Source of the DNA: Posidonia oceanica
Lineage: Eukaryota; Streptophyta; Magnoliopsida; Alismatales; Posidoniaceae
DNA length: 64,000 nt
Direction: 5' to 3'
Assembly: GCA_037176725.1 (NCBI GenBank)
Contig: JAZBRS010000026.1
Coordinates: forward strand, 102,655,501 to 102,719,500
A model generated the notes under the pieces. That model saw only the letters and a list, made by a program, of their open reading frames with translations, ran no database searches and was not told the DNA's origin. The translations under genes were made by a program, and so were the position numbers. Positions 34,084-46,700 of this stretch are shown here, piece by piece; position 1 is the first letter of the stretch, and every line of letters begins with the position of its first letter.

Positions 34084-35857
34084 AAGTTCTTATGGAATGG
34101 GTGACTATTACTCCAGTTTAGCGATTCGAACCCCCATTGGATGCAGAACTTTCCTCGAAAAAAAAAAATCTTCTGGAATGTGTGTTCTCAAGGTCTGTCG
34201 GCTAGTCTTTTTTATTATTATTTAAGACCAAAGAAGTAATGGCTGCACTAATCACGTTTTTCTTTGATATTAGTGTGAGTAAAATATGCTCCTCCATTTG
34301 ACATGTGCGGACTGTTTTAAGGATTTCTGTTTAAACATGTTGAAGAATCACCATTCCCTTCAGTTCATCCAACCAGTAGGATATATGATGGCTTGAGGTG
34401 CTCGTCTTATCTTACTTCAAACATCTTACGTATAGAATTCCTATAGTGTGTCCACTCCTTTTTTGTGACGATAAAAAGTGGCAATAACAACAGTCATGCC
34501 TTAATCCTGTTATGTTGGGGGGGTTTTGTAATAAAAGATGTCGGTTGGGCTGAAACATCCATTGACAACAGGTACTAGTGAAGGAATAAGCAAAGTCATG
34601 CCTTAATCCTATTATGTGGGGGGTTTTGTAATAAAAAGATGTCGGTCAGGCTGAAACATCCATTGACAGCAGGTACTAGTGAAGGAATGAGCAAAGTGAA
34701 TGCTGGATACAGAAAATAAATTCTTTATAAAGAAAGTGGGTGAGATAAATTCCGCAGTGGTTCCTTTATTCTTGGAGGCAACACTATACATCTATCTTGG
34801 GACTCTCTTAATGGATCTTTATTACATCTATTTTTCCAATAGCAATACCCTAGGGGTCACAAGTACTACTATTTCCTTTCGAAACTTGGCTGGTAGATTC
34901 AAACCTGTGTTGTATGGTTACATTGAGTAATGAGATATAGTAAAACCTTTTCATTGTTATTTATAAAAATGACACACCTGAAGAATTTTGTTCTCAAATA
35001 ATTGTTCTCTCTTGTAAGTACTTCGTTTGCTAGTGCATTTGAGGTGCACTTAACTTGTTTGGTATATTGTTAATGCCTAATTCTTGTCGATTCTAGGCAT
35101 CAAGAAAGATGGAAATGTACACTAGGTAGTCTGTTAATTTAGAACATATAGCAAACTTCTTTCTGCACATGAATCCTTGTAAGAAATGACATGGACCTTT
35201 ATTGACTTATTCTGGTTGTGAATCCTGGTTATTATTTGCAAGTAAGAGAAATAATGGTTGGATGCTATTTCATAGGAATTTTGGAAATAAGCCTGTGTAG
35301 GGTGGTAAGGTTTCATTTGTCAAGGGAAAAGTTGGTGGTATAGAAATTTTTTCAAAAATAAAGTTGACAAGCTGGATAGCAGAAAATATTTTAATTCTTC
35401 TAGGCCATCCTACCTTTTGTGACTAGGGTCGTAAGATTTTGGGAGAAGTTTGAAATCTATCTTTAGAAGCTGGACACAGAGAACCTTGAAAGATAAACGT
35501 CCAAATACCATTTGGTTAGCTTCTATCTTTTGGGATTTAAACCTCTGTAGCTTTTAGGTATTTGAGCTTCCCAAACACACCCTAAGACAGACATTATTGT
35601 TGTACATATGTTTAAGCTAAGTGGAATTTTGTTGAAATTTTTTCTCTTACCAACTTATCTTGAACGAAATACATTGTTATAACTCCTGTTGTTATCTTTG
35701 CACCTTGTAAGAGCCAAAATATCATATGAGGTTGACATCCTGTGTCAACACATTTATCTTGGGATGGTTCCTTTTACAATCAAAATCTAGTTAATATCTA
35801 GATAAATGTTAGAATTGGAGAAAGTTCATTAGAAAAGAGAGAAATCAGTGAAGAAAT
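34084..35857. other. No gene recognised, contains a 102-bp tandem duplication
   Basis: No coding sequence is supported in this region. At 34493-34698 a unit beginning GTCATGCCTTAATCCT is present twice with a 102-base period; the copies share TTTTGTAATAAAAGATGTCG and AGGTACTAGTGAAGGAAT. The remainder is AT rich. Confidence 0.55.
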
Positions 35858-36040
35858 GGAAAACAAACTTGTAAGAAATGACAAGACTTTGTGATTTAAA
35901 TGAGGAGAGAGAGAGAATAGGAAAACTTATTTATGTTGTCTTTCCAAAAGAGAGAAGTGAAGAAAAATGACCAAGTGATACCTTTGTCATATACCCATAC
36001 CCAAAATATCCTTAAACTTTAATATCTAATGTAAAATTTA

Positions 36041-37113
36041 GAGTAAATTCCTTAGTAGTGTCCTCAATTATTCCTGTTTTTTTTGCTTCAGTACCTTTAA
36101 CTATAAAACTAGTCACTTTGATATCCTCAGCTATTACCGTTAGTTAATTTAATCATTCTATTAAGAAACGTTTGATAAAAAAATAAAAAGACAAAAATGC
36201 CCTTAACAGGAGTGAAGTCGGACAAAAAACGGTCAACCACGGAACCACCCTATTTATCATTAAAAAAGGGAGAGCAGACCCCGGACCCAATCCAAATACC
36301 AGATCCCATTTGTTTTTCGTCTTCCTCTTCTTCTTGTTATTAATTAATTGGTGGTAGTGGTGGTGGCAACAATGGAGGGGAAGGCCGTGGATGAGGTGAT
36401 AGGGAGGCTGCTGGAGGGAGGAGAGAGGAGGGAGGGATGGGAAGCAGGTCAGCTCTTGAAGACGGAGATCTGCCAGCTTGCCATTGATGGGTGCTGGATC
36501 TTCCTCTCGTAGCCCAATCTCCTCATGCTCTACGCACCTATCAAAGTCTGTGGTCAGTGGTTATGAGATTTGCTTTTGAATGTCGTTTTTCAGTCGAGAA
36601 ATCGAGGAAAGGTTGAAACCCTTTTTATTCTTAATGGTGGGTTCGATGCAAAATTTGATCGTGGGTGGGTTGTTGTCTGTCGTCCGGTGGAATCTGGATT
36701 TTCCTAACAGGAGTGAAGACGGACAAAAAATAGTTAACCTTCCTTCGTTCGTTCCTTCCCCTTCTTCCTCTCCTTGTCGGCAATGCACCTTGCAGGAGTA
36801 CCCTGTCGACTTGCGAGTAGAGGAGATGGTTCCACTGGCAGGAGACCAAAGAGATGGATGGAGATGATGGTCCTCCATGTCGCCCGCCCTTGTGGAGAAA
36901 GATGAGGAAGAAAAGGAAGAATGAAGATGAAAGGGATTGGCGAAGAGAAAATAAAATAAAAGGGCATAACTAATCTTTCATGTTAAAATTTAACGGAGTT
37001 ATCAAACTTATTGTAAATTGAAACATAATATAAGTTTAGGGTATCTGAGTGACTGATTTTAAAGTTGAGGGTACTAAAGTAAAAAACAGGAATAGTGAAA
37101 GATACTATTAAGG
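36041..37113 (+). mobile_element. Long-TIR (Mutator-like) element carrying a PP1 exon
   Basis: The left end from 36050 (CCTTAGTAGTGTCC, ATTATTCCTGTTTTTT, then a GTACC..AACT..AAAA..AGTCAC order) is matched in reverse at the right end, over about 65 bases. Long inverted ends suggest a Mutator-like or related element. GAGTAAATT precedes the left end but has no counterpart at the right, so the right end looks clipped. No transposase is present. The interior has a repeated AACAGGAGTGAAG.CGGACAAAAA word (about 36207 and 36708). Confidence 0.6.
36372..36552 (+). pseudogene. TOPP: PP1 catalytic subunit (TOPP) first-exon fragment
   Basis: From the ATG at 36372 the frame reads MEGKAVDEVIGRLLEGGERR, then LLKTEICQLAIDGCWIFLS, a TAG stop, then PNLLMLYAPIKVCG ending at a GT donor at 36553. 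This matches the first exon of plant type-1 protein phosphatases ([20 protein letters not shown], then APIKICG). The stop replaces the Gln codon (CAG to TAG). The metal-binding GDIHGQ motif of the next exon is absent. It is carried within the long-TIR element, so it is a captured, dead fragment. Confidence 0.75.
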
Positions 37114-37310
37114 AAAACAAACTTGTAAGAAATGACAAGACTTTGTGATTTCCTCATTTGACAATTTAAATTAGGAGAGAGAGAGAATAGGAAAACTTAT
37201 TTACGTTGTCTTTCCAAAAGAGAGAAGTGAAGACAAATGACCAAGGGATACCTTTGTCATATACCCATACCCAAAATATCCTTAAACTCTAATATCTAAT
37301 GTAAAATTTA

Positions 37311-40300
37311 ATTAGATGGCAGATCGGTAAGTTGATTGTATTATGTTTCTTCTCTCGTAAGTCATGGTCGGTAACCAAATGAGAGAAAATACTTTTTAAT
37401 TCTCTTTGGGAAAACCAAACTACATGGAGAGAAAGTCATTTCCTCTTCATTTCCTATCTCTTATTTTTGTTCTCTTCTTTCTATCTCTGTTTTCTAGACG
37501 GACCTAGGGTCTGTTTTGATCCCTCATCGTGTGATACAAAGGAGAGACATGATTAAGAGAGAACTAGTTTGAATATAAAATCTATCCTTGTAGCTAACTC
37601 ATCCTTAATTTCTGATATCTCAGGTTGAGAAGATATAGAAGATTGCAATTCAAGTCTTTCCCGACATCCAATTCGTTCACATTTGCTTCACATCTGCAGC
37701 TGTTTTTTAAATATGTCAATACATCTTCAGTGCATTCCATAATAGTAATTTAGTGATGCACAAATAAAACTCATATATGCTTGTATTACCATTCGCATCC
37801 AAATAACTGTCAAGATTTCAAGTTTAAGTTATTATGCGAGATGAATGAAATATGCAAAAAAATACTATATTTTTTTAATAATTTCATATGGCAAATGTCT
37901 ATGGTGATGTGAATACTGCTTGCCATATTTCAGAACTTTTGTAGCTCAGGAAATTAAAATTAAAGGCAACATATCGATTGGATTAGCAGCATTTGGGATC
38001 TTCTCATATAATAAAGCATGGATTAGTTACAATATAAAGTATTCAGATGCATTGTACATATTGGCTACTTATCTAAACGGCTAGATGTTTATTACTTGGG
38101 AACGGGAAATTGATTCCCATTTTCTGTGATTCCCTAATTAGGTGGTTTGGTTAGGTCAATTTCAGCGTTTCGGTGGTTTGGCTAGGCCAATGCCAACAGG
38201 AAGTTGTCAATATCCTCGATATGATCATGAACAGTGTGTTATTTTCGGCCAAACTATCCAGTTTCCTCTCAGGTACAAGTTCATGTCGAACAAAGTTCTT
38301 TTTTTTTTTTTTTTTTGATAAATACCCAAATTCCTGTCCAACAAAGTTAGATTGTAATTTATGAAATATAGTCTATAATGCATACGACTTTAGTTTCTGC
38401 TTGGGTCGATTCAATGGTCTATATGAATTAGCTATTTTTGATCCTTCTAACCTTGTTCTTGATCTAATGTGGTGATAGGGTATGTTCGTTACCATATTGT
38501 AACTTTTAAACTTCTCAAAGCTATTCTAACTCCATGTATGTTGTTTTAGATTATGAGTATTTAATAATTTATATTTTCCATTAATCATTATCAATGCTAT
38601 CACTTTTACCTTTTAAGCTCCCAAATTCTCTATAATCTTGAACAAAATGTTATATAATTTCAATTGCATATATTATCTATTCATTTTATTCTCATTACTA
38701 TTTGTGAACTATATACATATTACATTTTTTCCATTACACATATAAATTAATTTGAATTATTTGCACCACTTTTTATAATTTTGTTCTTTTGATTTTTCAT
38801 TGTCAATGGGTTAGTTCTCAATTTTTTCTACTAATTATCACCTTAAATCAACTATATCATTCAAAGGTGATTTTAAATAAAATGATTATATGCTAGTCTT
38901 GAGATGAAAATTTTGTTGGAGTATGTGACTTCAATTTTTTATGTTTACATATTGAGAAACACACATGGATAAAACTTAGACATATAATTATTCTTTTGAA
39001 GTTTTAAATTTAGCCGATCTTAAACAAGATTGTTCTTTTTTTTGTACAAATTGTGCATGTTATATAGAAATTCATATTGTGTTCTAAAATTTATATATTA
39101 AATTCTTAAATATAAACTAATAATGTTAATAGCAAATAATATTCTAGGATCTTTAGTCATTTAGTTTTACAATCTTTACAAAAAATAATTTCAAATAAAA
39201 AAATGTTTTTAGTGTATTTGTACACTCTTTACGGTCTTTACATATAATTAATTTATATCTAATATTTCCATATTACAATAAAAAATGTATTTGTAAAAAT
39301 TACAAATAAAAAAAACATTTTATAATTTATATTTTACAATTTTATTATTAGGCATGGATAATTCAATGTCCAGTTCACTAATGTAACTTTAAACAAGACA
39401 TTGGTTGCAAGTACGAATGGTTGAATGTGCTTGAAGCTAAACCAAAACTTTAAATCTTTAATCTTGAAAAAGAAAATTCAAATTTTTTTAAATAAAATTT
39501 TGGTACGAAGCTTTTTGAAACCAAAATCTAAATGAATAAAAAACAAAAATAAGAAATTAAGTACTTTCGTTTTATAGTTTGGATCTCTATTGGTATTTGT
39601 TTTGTTAGTTGCTTTATGCGTCAATGCATCATCTGATGTTAGGTTTGTGTTTGATGATATCTGATCTATTCAATTGGTTTAATAAACTAAACTGCAGTTA
39701 AGATAATGTGGATTTTAAAAATGTTGAGTTCAAACCTAAACCACAACCTTCCCTACTTGCAAACAAAATATATTGGACTCAATGTTTTTCAAAAGGACTA
39801 CGTTAGTATAACCAGAATAACACATGAAAAAGGACTGTATTTGAAGGACACTTAGGATTTATTTTGAGATGCATTTATGTATAAATTTTAGTAAGGAGCT
39901 GTATAGGTCGGGCATATAATTTTCTTGTCTTCTCTGGCTTCTAACTGGTTATATTAAACTAGCTACAAGCAAATCTCAATGACTGCGTTATTTAATTTTG
40001 TATTAGTTGTTGTTGAAAGTTTTCTTAACTCTTCTTTGGATGTAGAATAAGAAAAGAAAGGAATAAATGGAAAATAATATTAGCATTCTAATATATTGTT
40101 ATTCTATTTGAATGTGATTTTCTTTTAGAGGTGAATAAGTGTGTATAGGGAGAAATTCTAGTTTGGTTGAAAAATATAATAAGTATTTGAATAAGTGTTG
40201 AAATAAGTGAAAAATATATAAATTAATAGTAATCAACTTGATTATCCAAAATCTATATCAAATTTGAAACATATATACATCATATTAAATATGTGTATTA

Positions 40301-40900
40301 TTTTTATACAAAAAACAAACATATTGTATACATGTATGCATCAGAATAATTTGGCAAAATAATTTTATTCTACCCCTCTTGCAAAATAATTATTTTGAAA
40401 TAAGTAAACTAGAATAGAAATTACTATTCTTAGTTTATTCTAATTTTTTTTACAACCAAATGGAATACTAATTCCTATTCTTGATTTATTCCAAGAGTTA
40501 TTCTAGATTCAAATAGAGGCTTAGAGTTTTCGTAGATAGAACTTTCTTTCAGACTTGGATTTCCGGAAAGGTTTCCTTAAACTAGAGGAAACATTTATTA
40601 AATCCTAAGCAATAGTTATGTGTTTTACGTGGGTTTTTGTTTATACATATATGTTAGGTACCTCTTAAGAATTATTAAGTGAATTTCACAGATTATAACT
40701 TGTCAATGAGAAGAATGTCTCATTTACGTCGTATCAATTGCATAATTCATCATAATAAAGAAATAAAATAAGCACAAATAAATATACCTAGTAGGTTATT
40801 TCATTTATTTTGGAAAAATAATGCAGATATTCATCATACTAAGTTTGTTATGGGACTGTCGGTGCTACATTCGTTAAGTCTATTTTAATCAAATCTTTGA
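37311..40900. other. AT-rich DNA, no gene seen
   Basis: About 3.6 kb of AT-rich sequence without a convincing open frame or repeat structure. A poly-T tract lies at about 38300-38317. I see no exon bounded by splice sites that I can name. Confidence 0.45.
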
Positions 40901-40929
40901 AGTTTCTTGGATTTATTTTTTGTACAACA

Positions 40930-42650
40930 TTCTTTGTACGTTTGGTACATGCATGATTCTGTACATGTATGCTCGGTACATGCATGTTCAGTACATGCAT
41001 TTTTTTGGTATATGCATGTTTAGTATAGTTTCATAACTTTTTGTTGATGCTAATTTGATTCTTGAGTTCGAACAATTACTCATACAATGTTCTTGAGTTC
41101 GGTGTATGTGCCAGACAACATTCTACATGGTCCTTGAGTTTGGCATATGTGCTGAACAATTACTCAATAATTTTGTTCTTTTGGTGTATGTGTCAAATAA
41201 CATTCTACACAATATTCTTGAGTTCGGTATAGATGCCGACAATTACTCGTAATCTTATTCTCAAGTTTGGTGTATGTGCCAAACAACATTCCAGTATTTC
41301 TTCAGTCCAGCATATATGCCGAACAATCACTCAATTTTATTCTTAAGTTTGGCATATTTGCCAAACAACATTTCGTAGTATTTCTCGAGTTCGATATAGA
41401 TACTGAAAAATGACTCACAATTGTATTAGTGTATATGCCAAATAATATTTTTTACTCAATGTTTCTTTAGTTCGGTATATATGTTGAACAATCACTCAAT
41501 TTTATTCTTAAGTTTGTTGTATATGACATACAACATTTTTTGGTTTTACGTGCATGTTCGATGTACTTTCATGCATGACTCTTACATGCATATTCGGTAG
41601 TTGCATGTTCTTCTTCTATGCATGTTTGTTTTAAATGCAAGTTCGGTATGTTCATGTCCAGTACATGCATAGTTCGGTACATGCATGTTCGGTACATACA
41701 TTTTGTATATGCATGTATAGTACATATATGTTTGGTATGCATGTTCACTGCTAAGAGTGTATATAGGTCGGGTTCGGTCAGGTTAAGGATGAATCCATAA
41801 CCCAATCTAAATTGTTCGGGTTGGATAATTTTAGACTCATACCCAACCTAATCCAACCCAATCTACAAATTTCGGGTTAGGTCGAGTCAGTTCTCGGGTT
41901 CTATATGCACTTATTAAGAACTAAATATTACATTTATAGTATATTGTATAAAAATATACAATACTAATAACAAACATAAAATGAGGAACAATCTGATTAT
42001 GTTGTAGACAAAGACATGATTTATTAGCATTTCTTGAATAATATAAATTATCACTCTGATGTTTATAAATAATTTATGGCAAAATGGTGAACAATTTGGT
42101 TCTTTTGTTTTTACTTAATAGGGTGAGGAGAAAAGATGTCAAGAGAAGATAGGGTGAGGAGAGAAGATGTCAAGATGTAATGAGGAAAGAAGGAGAAGAC
42201 AAGATCAAAAGATAGGGCGAAGAGAGATTAGAAGATGCCAAGATGAGGAGAGTGGTGGTTGGGTAGGGAAAGATTGTGTGAAAAGAATAAGAGATAGTGT
42301 TTTGGAGAGAGGAGTTTAGGATTTTATAAATAAATAATTATATATATAATATGTATTTATAAATATAAATAAATAATTATATATATACCTTTGGGTTTTG
42401 GATCGGGTATCCGTCACTGAAACCCATACCCAACCCAAAAAGTACAAATTTGAGATTTTTTGACTCACACCCAACCTATGATACAAAAGACCCAACCTAA
42501 CCCAACCCACATGGATTGGATTGGTTCGATTTTTGGATCAATCTAGATCCATGTACATCCCTATTCAGTATGTGCATTTTTGGTATATGCACATTCAATA
42601 CATGAATTTTTAGTGTATGCATGTTTGTATATGCATTCATCACCATGCAC
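40930..42650. repeat. Tandem repeats of GTACATGCATGTTCGG and GTTCGGTATATGCCGAACAA types
   Basis: Two interleaved short repeats are seen on both sides of the hAT-like element at 41752-42563: GGTACATGCATGTTC (about 40940-41030, 41570-41750, 42560-42645) and a longer unit of TTGAGTTCGGTATATGCC, GAACAATTACTCA and ACAACATTCTAC that recurs every 60-120 bases over 41080-41540. Several units contain the hyphenated palindrome TTCGG...CCGAA. Small open frames here are products of the repeat. Confidence 0.65.
41752..42563. mobile_element. Non-autonomous hAT-like element, 812 bp
   Basis: The ends are TAAGAGTGTATATAGGTCGG at the left and, in reverse, TAGGGATGTACATGGATC at the right. GGGTTGG/CCAACCC words cluster at both ends as in the elements at 5756 and 9547. 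A weak 8-bp target duplication is possible (TTCACTGC and TTCAGTAT). It splits a GTACATGCATG repeat block. There is no coding capacity. Confidence 0.55.
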
Positions 42651-43029
42651 ATATCAACTATGTTTTATGATTGCATCAAAGCATACACATTTTCGTTACA
42701 TGAGTCACATATATACTGTGACTCGTGTAAGTATCCTTGTATGAAAACAACGAATGAGAGAAATCTAATCATCATGGAGGATTCACTAGAATGTCAGCAT
42801 GCTAAGTGTGCAGAAGATCAAGCTTAATGCAGGCTATCCATCCCGACCATCTCGGACCAAAAGACCTAGACAAACTGCCTGAAGACACCCGAATGACAGG
42901 TTCGCAAATAGTGGGAAAAGCATGAAGACCTGGGGAAACGACCTATAGGCACCCAAGAGTTCAACTGGCCAAGGCATATTGCTAGGAGGCCGATTGGGCT
43001 CTCAACCTTCAGGCTAGGCGGACTAAACT
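42651..43029. other. No gene recognised
   Basis: Mixed-composition DNA between the repeats and the LTR fragment. Bases 42840-43029 are more GC rich and may be part of an old transposon, but I cannot assign it. Confidence 0.35.
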
Positions 43030-43136
43030 TGTAACGCCCCAATGTGTCACACACTAGCATCAGTACTACCTAGACTTACATTAAATAATTAAAAGAAAGC
43101 TAAGCTCAATTTAATAATGGAAATAAAACTTATTAA
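43030..43136 (+). mobile_element. LTR fragment of the same family as the solo LTR at 6814
   Basis: It starts TGTAACGCCCC and continues with a CACA.ACTA.CATCA order and an AATTAAATAATAAA-like stretch also seen at the start of the 6814-8896 LTR. It breaks off where the antisense gag fragment begins, so only the first ~105 bases remain. Confidence 0.6.
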
Positions 43137-43140
43137 ACTA

Positions 43141-43763
43141 CCGCCTTTGTGGAGCTGCTGGAGCTGCGGATGGCAGTGCGGGGAGCACTGGAGCTGGTAG
43201 GGTTGGAGGAGATGCTGACCTAGATGGTGCTGCGGTCGGGCTTGCTGTTGACGCTGTTGCTGCATCTCCGAGCGCCCCTCGGGCGAGCTAGGAAAAGTGG
43301 GCGAAGGATATTGCGTCGATGGGATCAAAAGGATCCACTGGGTGGAGCTAGACTTAGAGAAGACTGGTGTGAGGGAGAAGACCCCCGAGGTTCCGACATC
43401 TTCGAAGCCTGTAGGCTCGGAAGAGGAAAGGTCGGTTACACTAGGGTGTGCGAGTGCTGGTGCAGGTGTTGCCTTCTACGTGTCAATGCTGATGATCTTT
43501 TGATTGATCAGGCGCTGAACGGCATCCCGTAAAGTTAGGCAGTCATCCGTCGAGTGCCCCGTGGTCCGATGGAAGCTACAGAACTGATCCGTGTTATGCC
43601 ATCGCGGAGGGGGGTTCGGCGACGGACGGATAGCCGGGAGTCTCAGAAGTGACTCAACATGGGGAAAGATAACACTCAGTGGTTCGACTAGAGGCGTGTA
43701 ATCACACTCGACACGACGAGATCGTCTTCGTCCTGGTTGGAATCCTTGCCGAGTCTGTGCGAC
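43141..43763 (-). pseudogene. Antisense Tat-type gag fragment
   Basis: On the minus strand the frame from about 43763 to 43476 reads YTPLVEPLSVIFPHVESLLR, then the zinc-knuckle-like CSFHRTTGHSTDDC and a LRDAVQRLINQKIISIDT segment. The same ordered motifs occur in sense in the large element's gag at about 53125-53345, so the two are from related elements. A Gln-rich, Pro-rich tail continues to about 43141. The left side abuts the LTR fragment and the right side abuts the start of the giant LTR, so the piece is truncated at both ends. Confidence 0.75.
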
Positions 43764-46700
43764 TGTTGACACCCCATCTTGGTAGGCTTGGACCATTATG
43801 GGACCCTCTGGTGATTGCTGGACTCAAACCCTAACCCAAACCAAACCCTAACCCTCTTCTTTGCCCTTCAAAATCAAGCAAACTTGACCTAAGCCTTTAC
43901 CCCTCTTCCCAAGCTCAAAACCTGACCAAAATCCATAGGAAAACCCACCAACACCTACTTAACAGACCTACCCAAGAACTTAGAAATTTCCAACCCAAGA
44001 CCATTCCCAAAAACCCTAGAAAATCTAGGTAAAACTCCCCTTTTTCTACACCTTAAAACCCCTCCAAAATCTCCTTGGAATCAGACCAAAACTTCAGAGC
44101 CAGCTCCTCAAACCCTAGACTACCCACTCCCCAATTTTCATCCCATTCCAAGACTTCTAAGCCTCTCATTTGCCCTAATTATCGTTTTCTCTCTTCGGGA
44201 TTATCATTTTCTCTCTCCTCTCTCTCTCTTGATTATCATCTCTCTTTTCATCCCCTTCTTGCCCTTTTTCCTGCCTGGCTGTGGGCCCTCTTTGTGCTTC
44301 TATCCCTTCTCTATCTTATTCCTATTTTTACTTTATTTTTAGCTTTTTCCCTGAATTTTAAAAAAATCATTTTCCTCCAACTCATCTCTTTCCCTTTTAT
44401 TTCTCCCTTCTTCCATTTCCTTCCTCCTTCTCTTTTCCTTTTCTTTCTTTTGCTAAAATCCATAAAAAGCCCTAAAAATCTGTAAAACTCCAAAACATAA
44501 GAGAAACAAATCAGGACTCTAAGAAAAACAATTTAAAAATATTAAACAAACAATTAAAAACTTAAACCTAATTAAATCAAGCTAAAAAGAAAATCAAACA
44601 TGCAAACTAAAAAATGCAAAACAAACTAAAAGAAAATACTGAAAAATCAAGGAAAAAACTAAAATAAAATCAAAACCCACCAAAAGTGAAAACCCTATCA
44701 AAAGAATTAAAAAAACAAACCCTAAAAAGAAGTAAAACAATCAAAAACACTAGGATAAATAATTAATGAAAGAAAAAGCCTAACCTAACAAACCTAAAAG
44801 AAAAAAAGAAAAACAACCTAAGGACTCAATTAAAAAGAAAATGAAGAACACATTAAAAAGACTTAAAAAATACTTAATCAGACAAGAGAAATCCAATTAA
44901 AAAACATCAAGAAAAATCAACAAATAAAAATCAAAAACCTAATCCCAAGAGACTTAAGAAATGAAAACCCTAAAAGACTAAAACTAAAAGTCCAAAACCC
45001 ATTCCAATTAATACGAAAATAAATCCTAAAAATCCTAATTAATATCCTAAATGCTTAACAAGAAGAACACAATTTTAAGAACAATTTAAAAAAGACTTAA
45101 CAACACTTAATCAAGTGGAAAATGAATTAAAAAACAAAAGAAACCCTAAAACCCTAATCAAGCCCAAACCACACTAATTAACCTAAAAACAGTCATTAAA
45201 AAATGTAATCAAGACCTTAACCTACAACACAATCACACTAACATTTTGCTTATTTTTATTTTATTTTTCCTAATTTATTTCTCCCCTTTCTTCTCCTCCA
45301 TTTCTCTTCCTCGTCTTATCCTTTTTCCTTTTTCTCTCTGCTGGGCCCGTTAGCCCGTTTCCTTTCTTTTTTTTCCTTTTTTTCAAACCCGCGGCCCAGC
45401 CCACGACGCCGTCTTCTTCTTCCTCCTTTTCCTCCGCACAGTACCTCCTCTTCCACCTTCTGCAGCCGTCTGCCATTCTCGGTCCTCTCTTCCTCTGCAG
45501 CCTACACCCTCTCACAGCCGGCTGCCCGTTGCAGCCCTTCCTCTGCCTTCGCCCCACCTTTCGGCGTTCGCAGCCCCCCTAGCCCACGCCTCTCGCCGGC
45601 CTACTCCTCTTTGCCACAGCTGCCAACTTCTTGCCGTTGCCGCCAATCTCCTGCAAACTTTCCTTCCCAAGCCAGCCTCCTGCCATGGGGTTCGAGTGCT
45701 CCAGCTCGAACAAAACCCGACCTCCTTCTTCCTCCTTGAGACAGCTTTTGATCATCGGCAGAGATGGAGTGAACCAGAGAGCATTTACAGCAGCATTCTC
45801 CCCACCTGAAACGGCCTCCTTTTTCCTCCTCTGCATCCTTCAATTCCCAGAGAGAAGAGCCCAAGAGAGAGAGCAGAGCTTGAGAGTCCTTGGCATCCCG
45901 GAGAGAAGCCACCATTCCAGAGCATTTCCACACCCAATCCTTCTCCTTTTCCCTCTGAAATTCCACAGCAAATCCTCCTCTTTCTTTTCCAGTAACCCGA
46001 CACCCTTCCCGGCCTCAGAACCTCTCCCAATTGCTCCCCCAAACTCACCCAGCAACCCTGCATTATCACTTCACCACTTCACTGCCATTCCACCACTAAA
46101 ACACCACCTGATCACCTGCAGAAAGCCAACAGCAACCCAACACTGATCCCTCCAGAATTCCCTTCACCACAGTCCGCTACTTCCTCCCAAATTCCACCCA
46201 GAAATCCACCTGACCTCCACCTTCCAAAAGCACTTAACCTTCAGCCCTCTCCCTCGCCATCGGCCAGGAACTACACCACAAACACCTGTGCCACCTTCAG
46301 ACCAGAAGATCGGCCAACCTCCAATCTCTCTCCACACTCTCCAGAAAGCCAACCCAGCTATCCAGAATCATCCACTGGACCTCCAGCAATCCTCCGGAAG
46401 GCTCCATCCAGTCTGACGAGCAGCAAACATCCTCTCCGGCCTCCGGTTACATTTCTGAACCCACAAATTGCCAGATCTCTCTCCAAGCTGTGAAGCTTCC
46501 ATCCGATCGATCGGGAAGCACCGGAAGAACCTTCTGAAGCAGCTCCAACCCTCGCGAGCGGCCGACGACGTCCGCAGCGACCGGACGACCTCCGTCGACG
46601 ACTGCTGAAGCCATCGACGTCGGGAGGACGACTCAGACGCGGAAAAAGGTGACTCTTTACTCCCTTAGCTCCCTCTTCTCCCCCTGCTGCTTCTCCGCCC

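Larger units (their letters stand above)
35858..37310. repeat. Direct repeats of about 190 bp flanking a transposon
   Basis: Bases 35858-36040 and 37112-37310 are close direct copies, both beginning GGAAAACAAACTTGTAAG and ending TAATGTAAAATTTA. The second has about 16 additional bases. They enclose the long-TIR element at 36041-37113. The copies do not have TG...CA ends, so they are not obvious LTRs; a tandem duplication with a transposon at the junction is simpler. Confidence 0.75.

Noticed and set aside
35858..37310. A TRIM-like retroelement with 190-bp LTRs
   Set aside because: The repeats lack TG...CA ends and no PBS or PPT adjoins them; the interior has its own inverted ends of about 65 bases.
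38290..38318. Poly-T tract as a LINE or SINE tail
   Set aside because: No coding domain, Pol III box or target duplication accompanies it. The same holds for similar tracts at 2701 and 4229.
44075..44485. A 136-codon Ser/Leu/Phe-rich frame resembling membrane segments
   Set aside because: It derives from CT-rich LTR sequence; hydrophobicity follows from T-rich codons.
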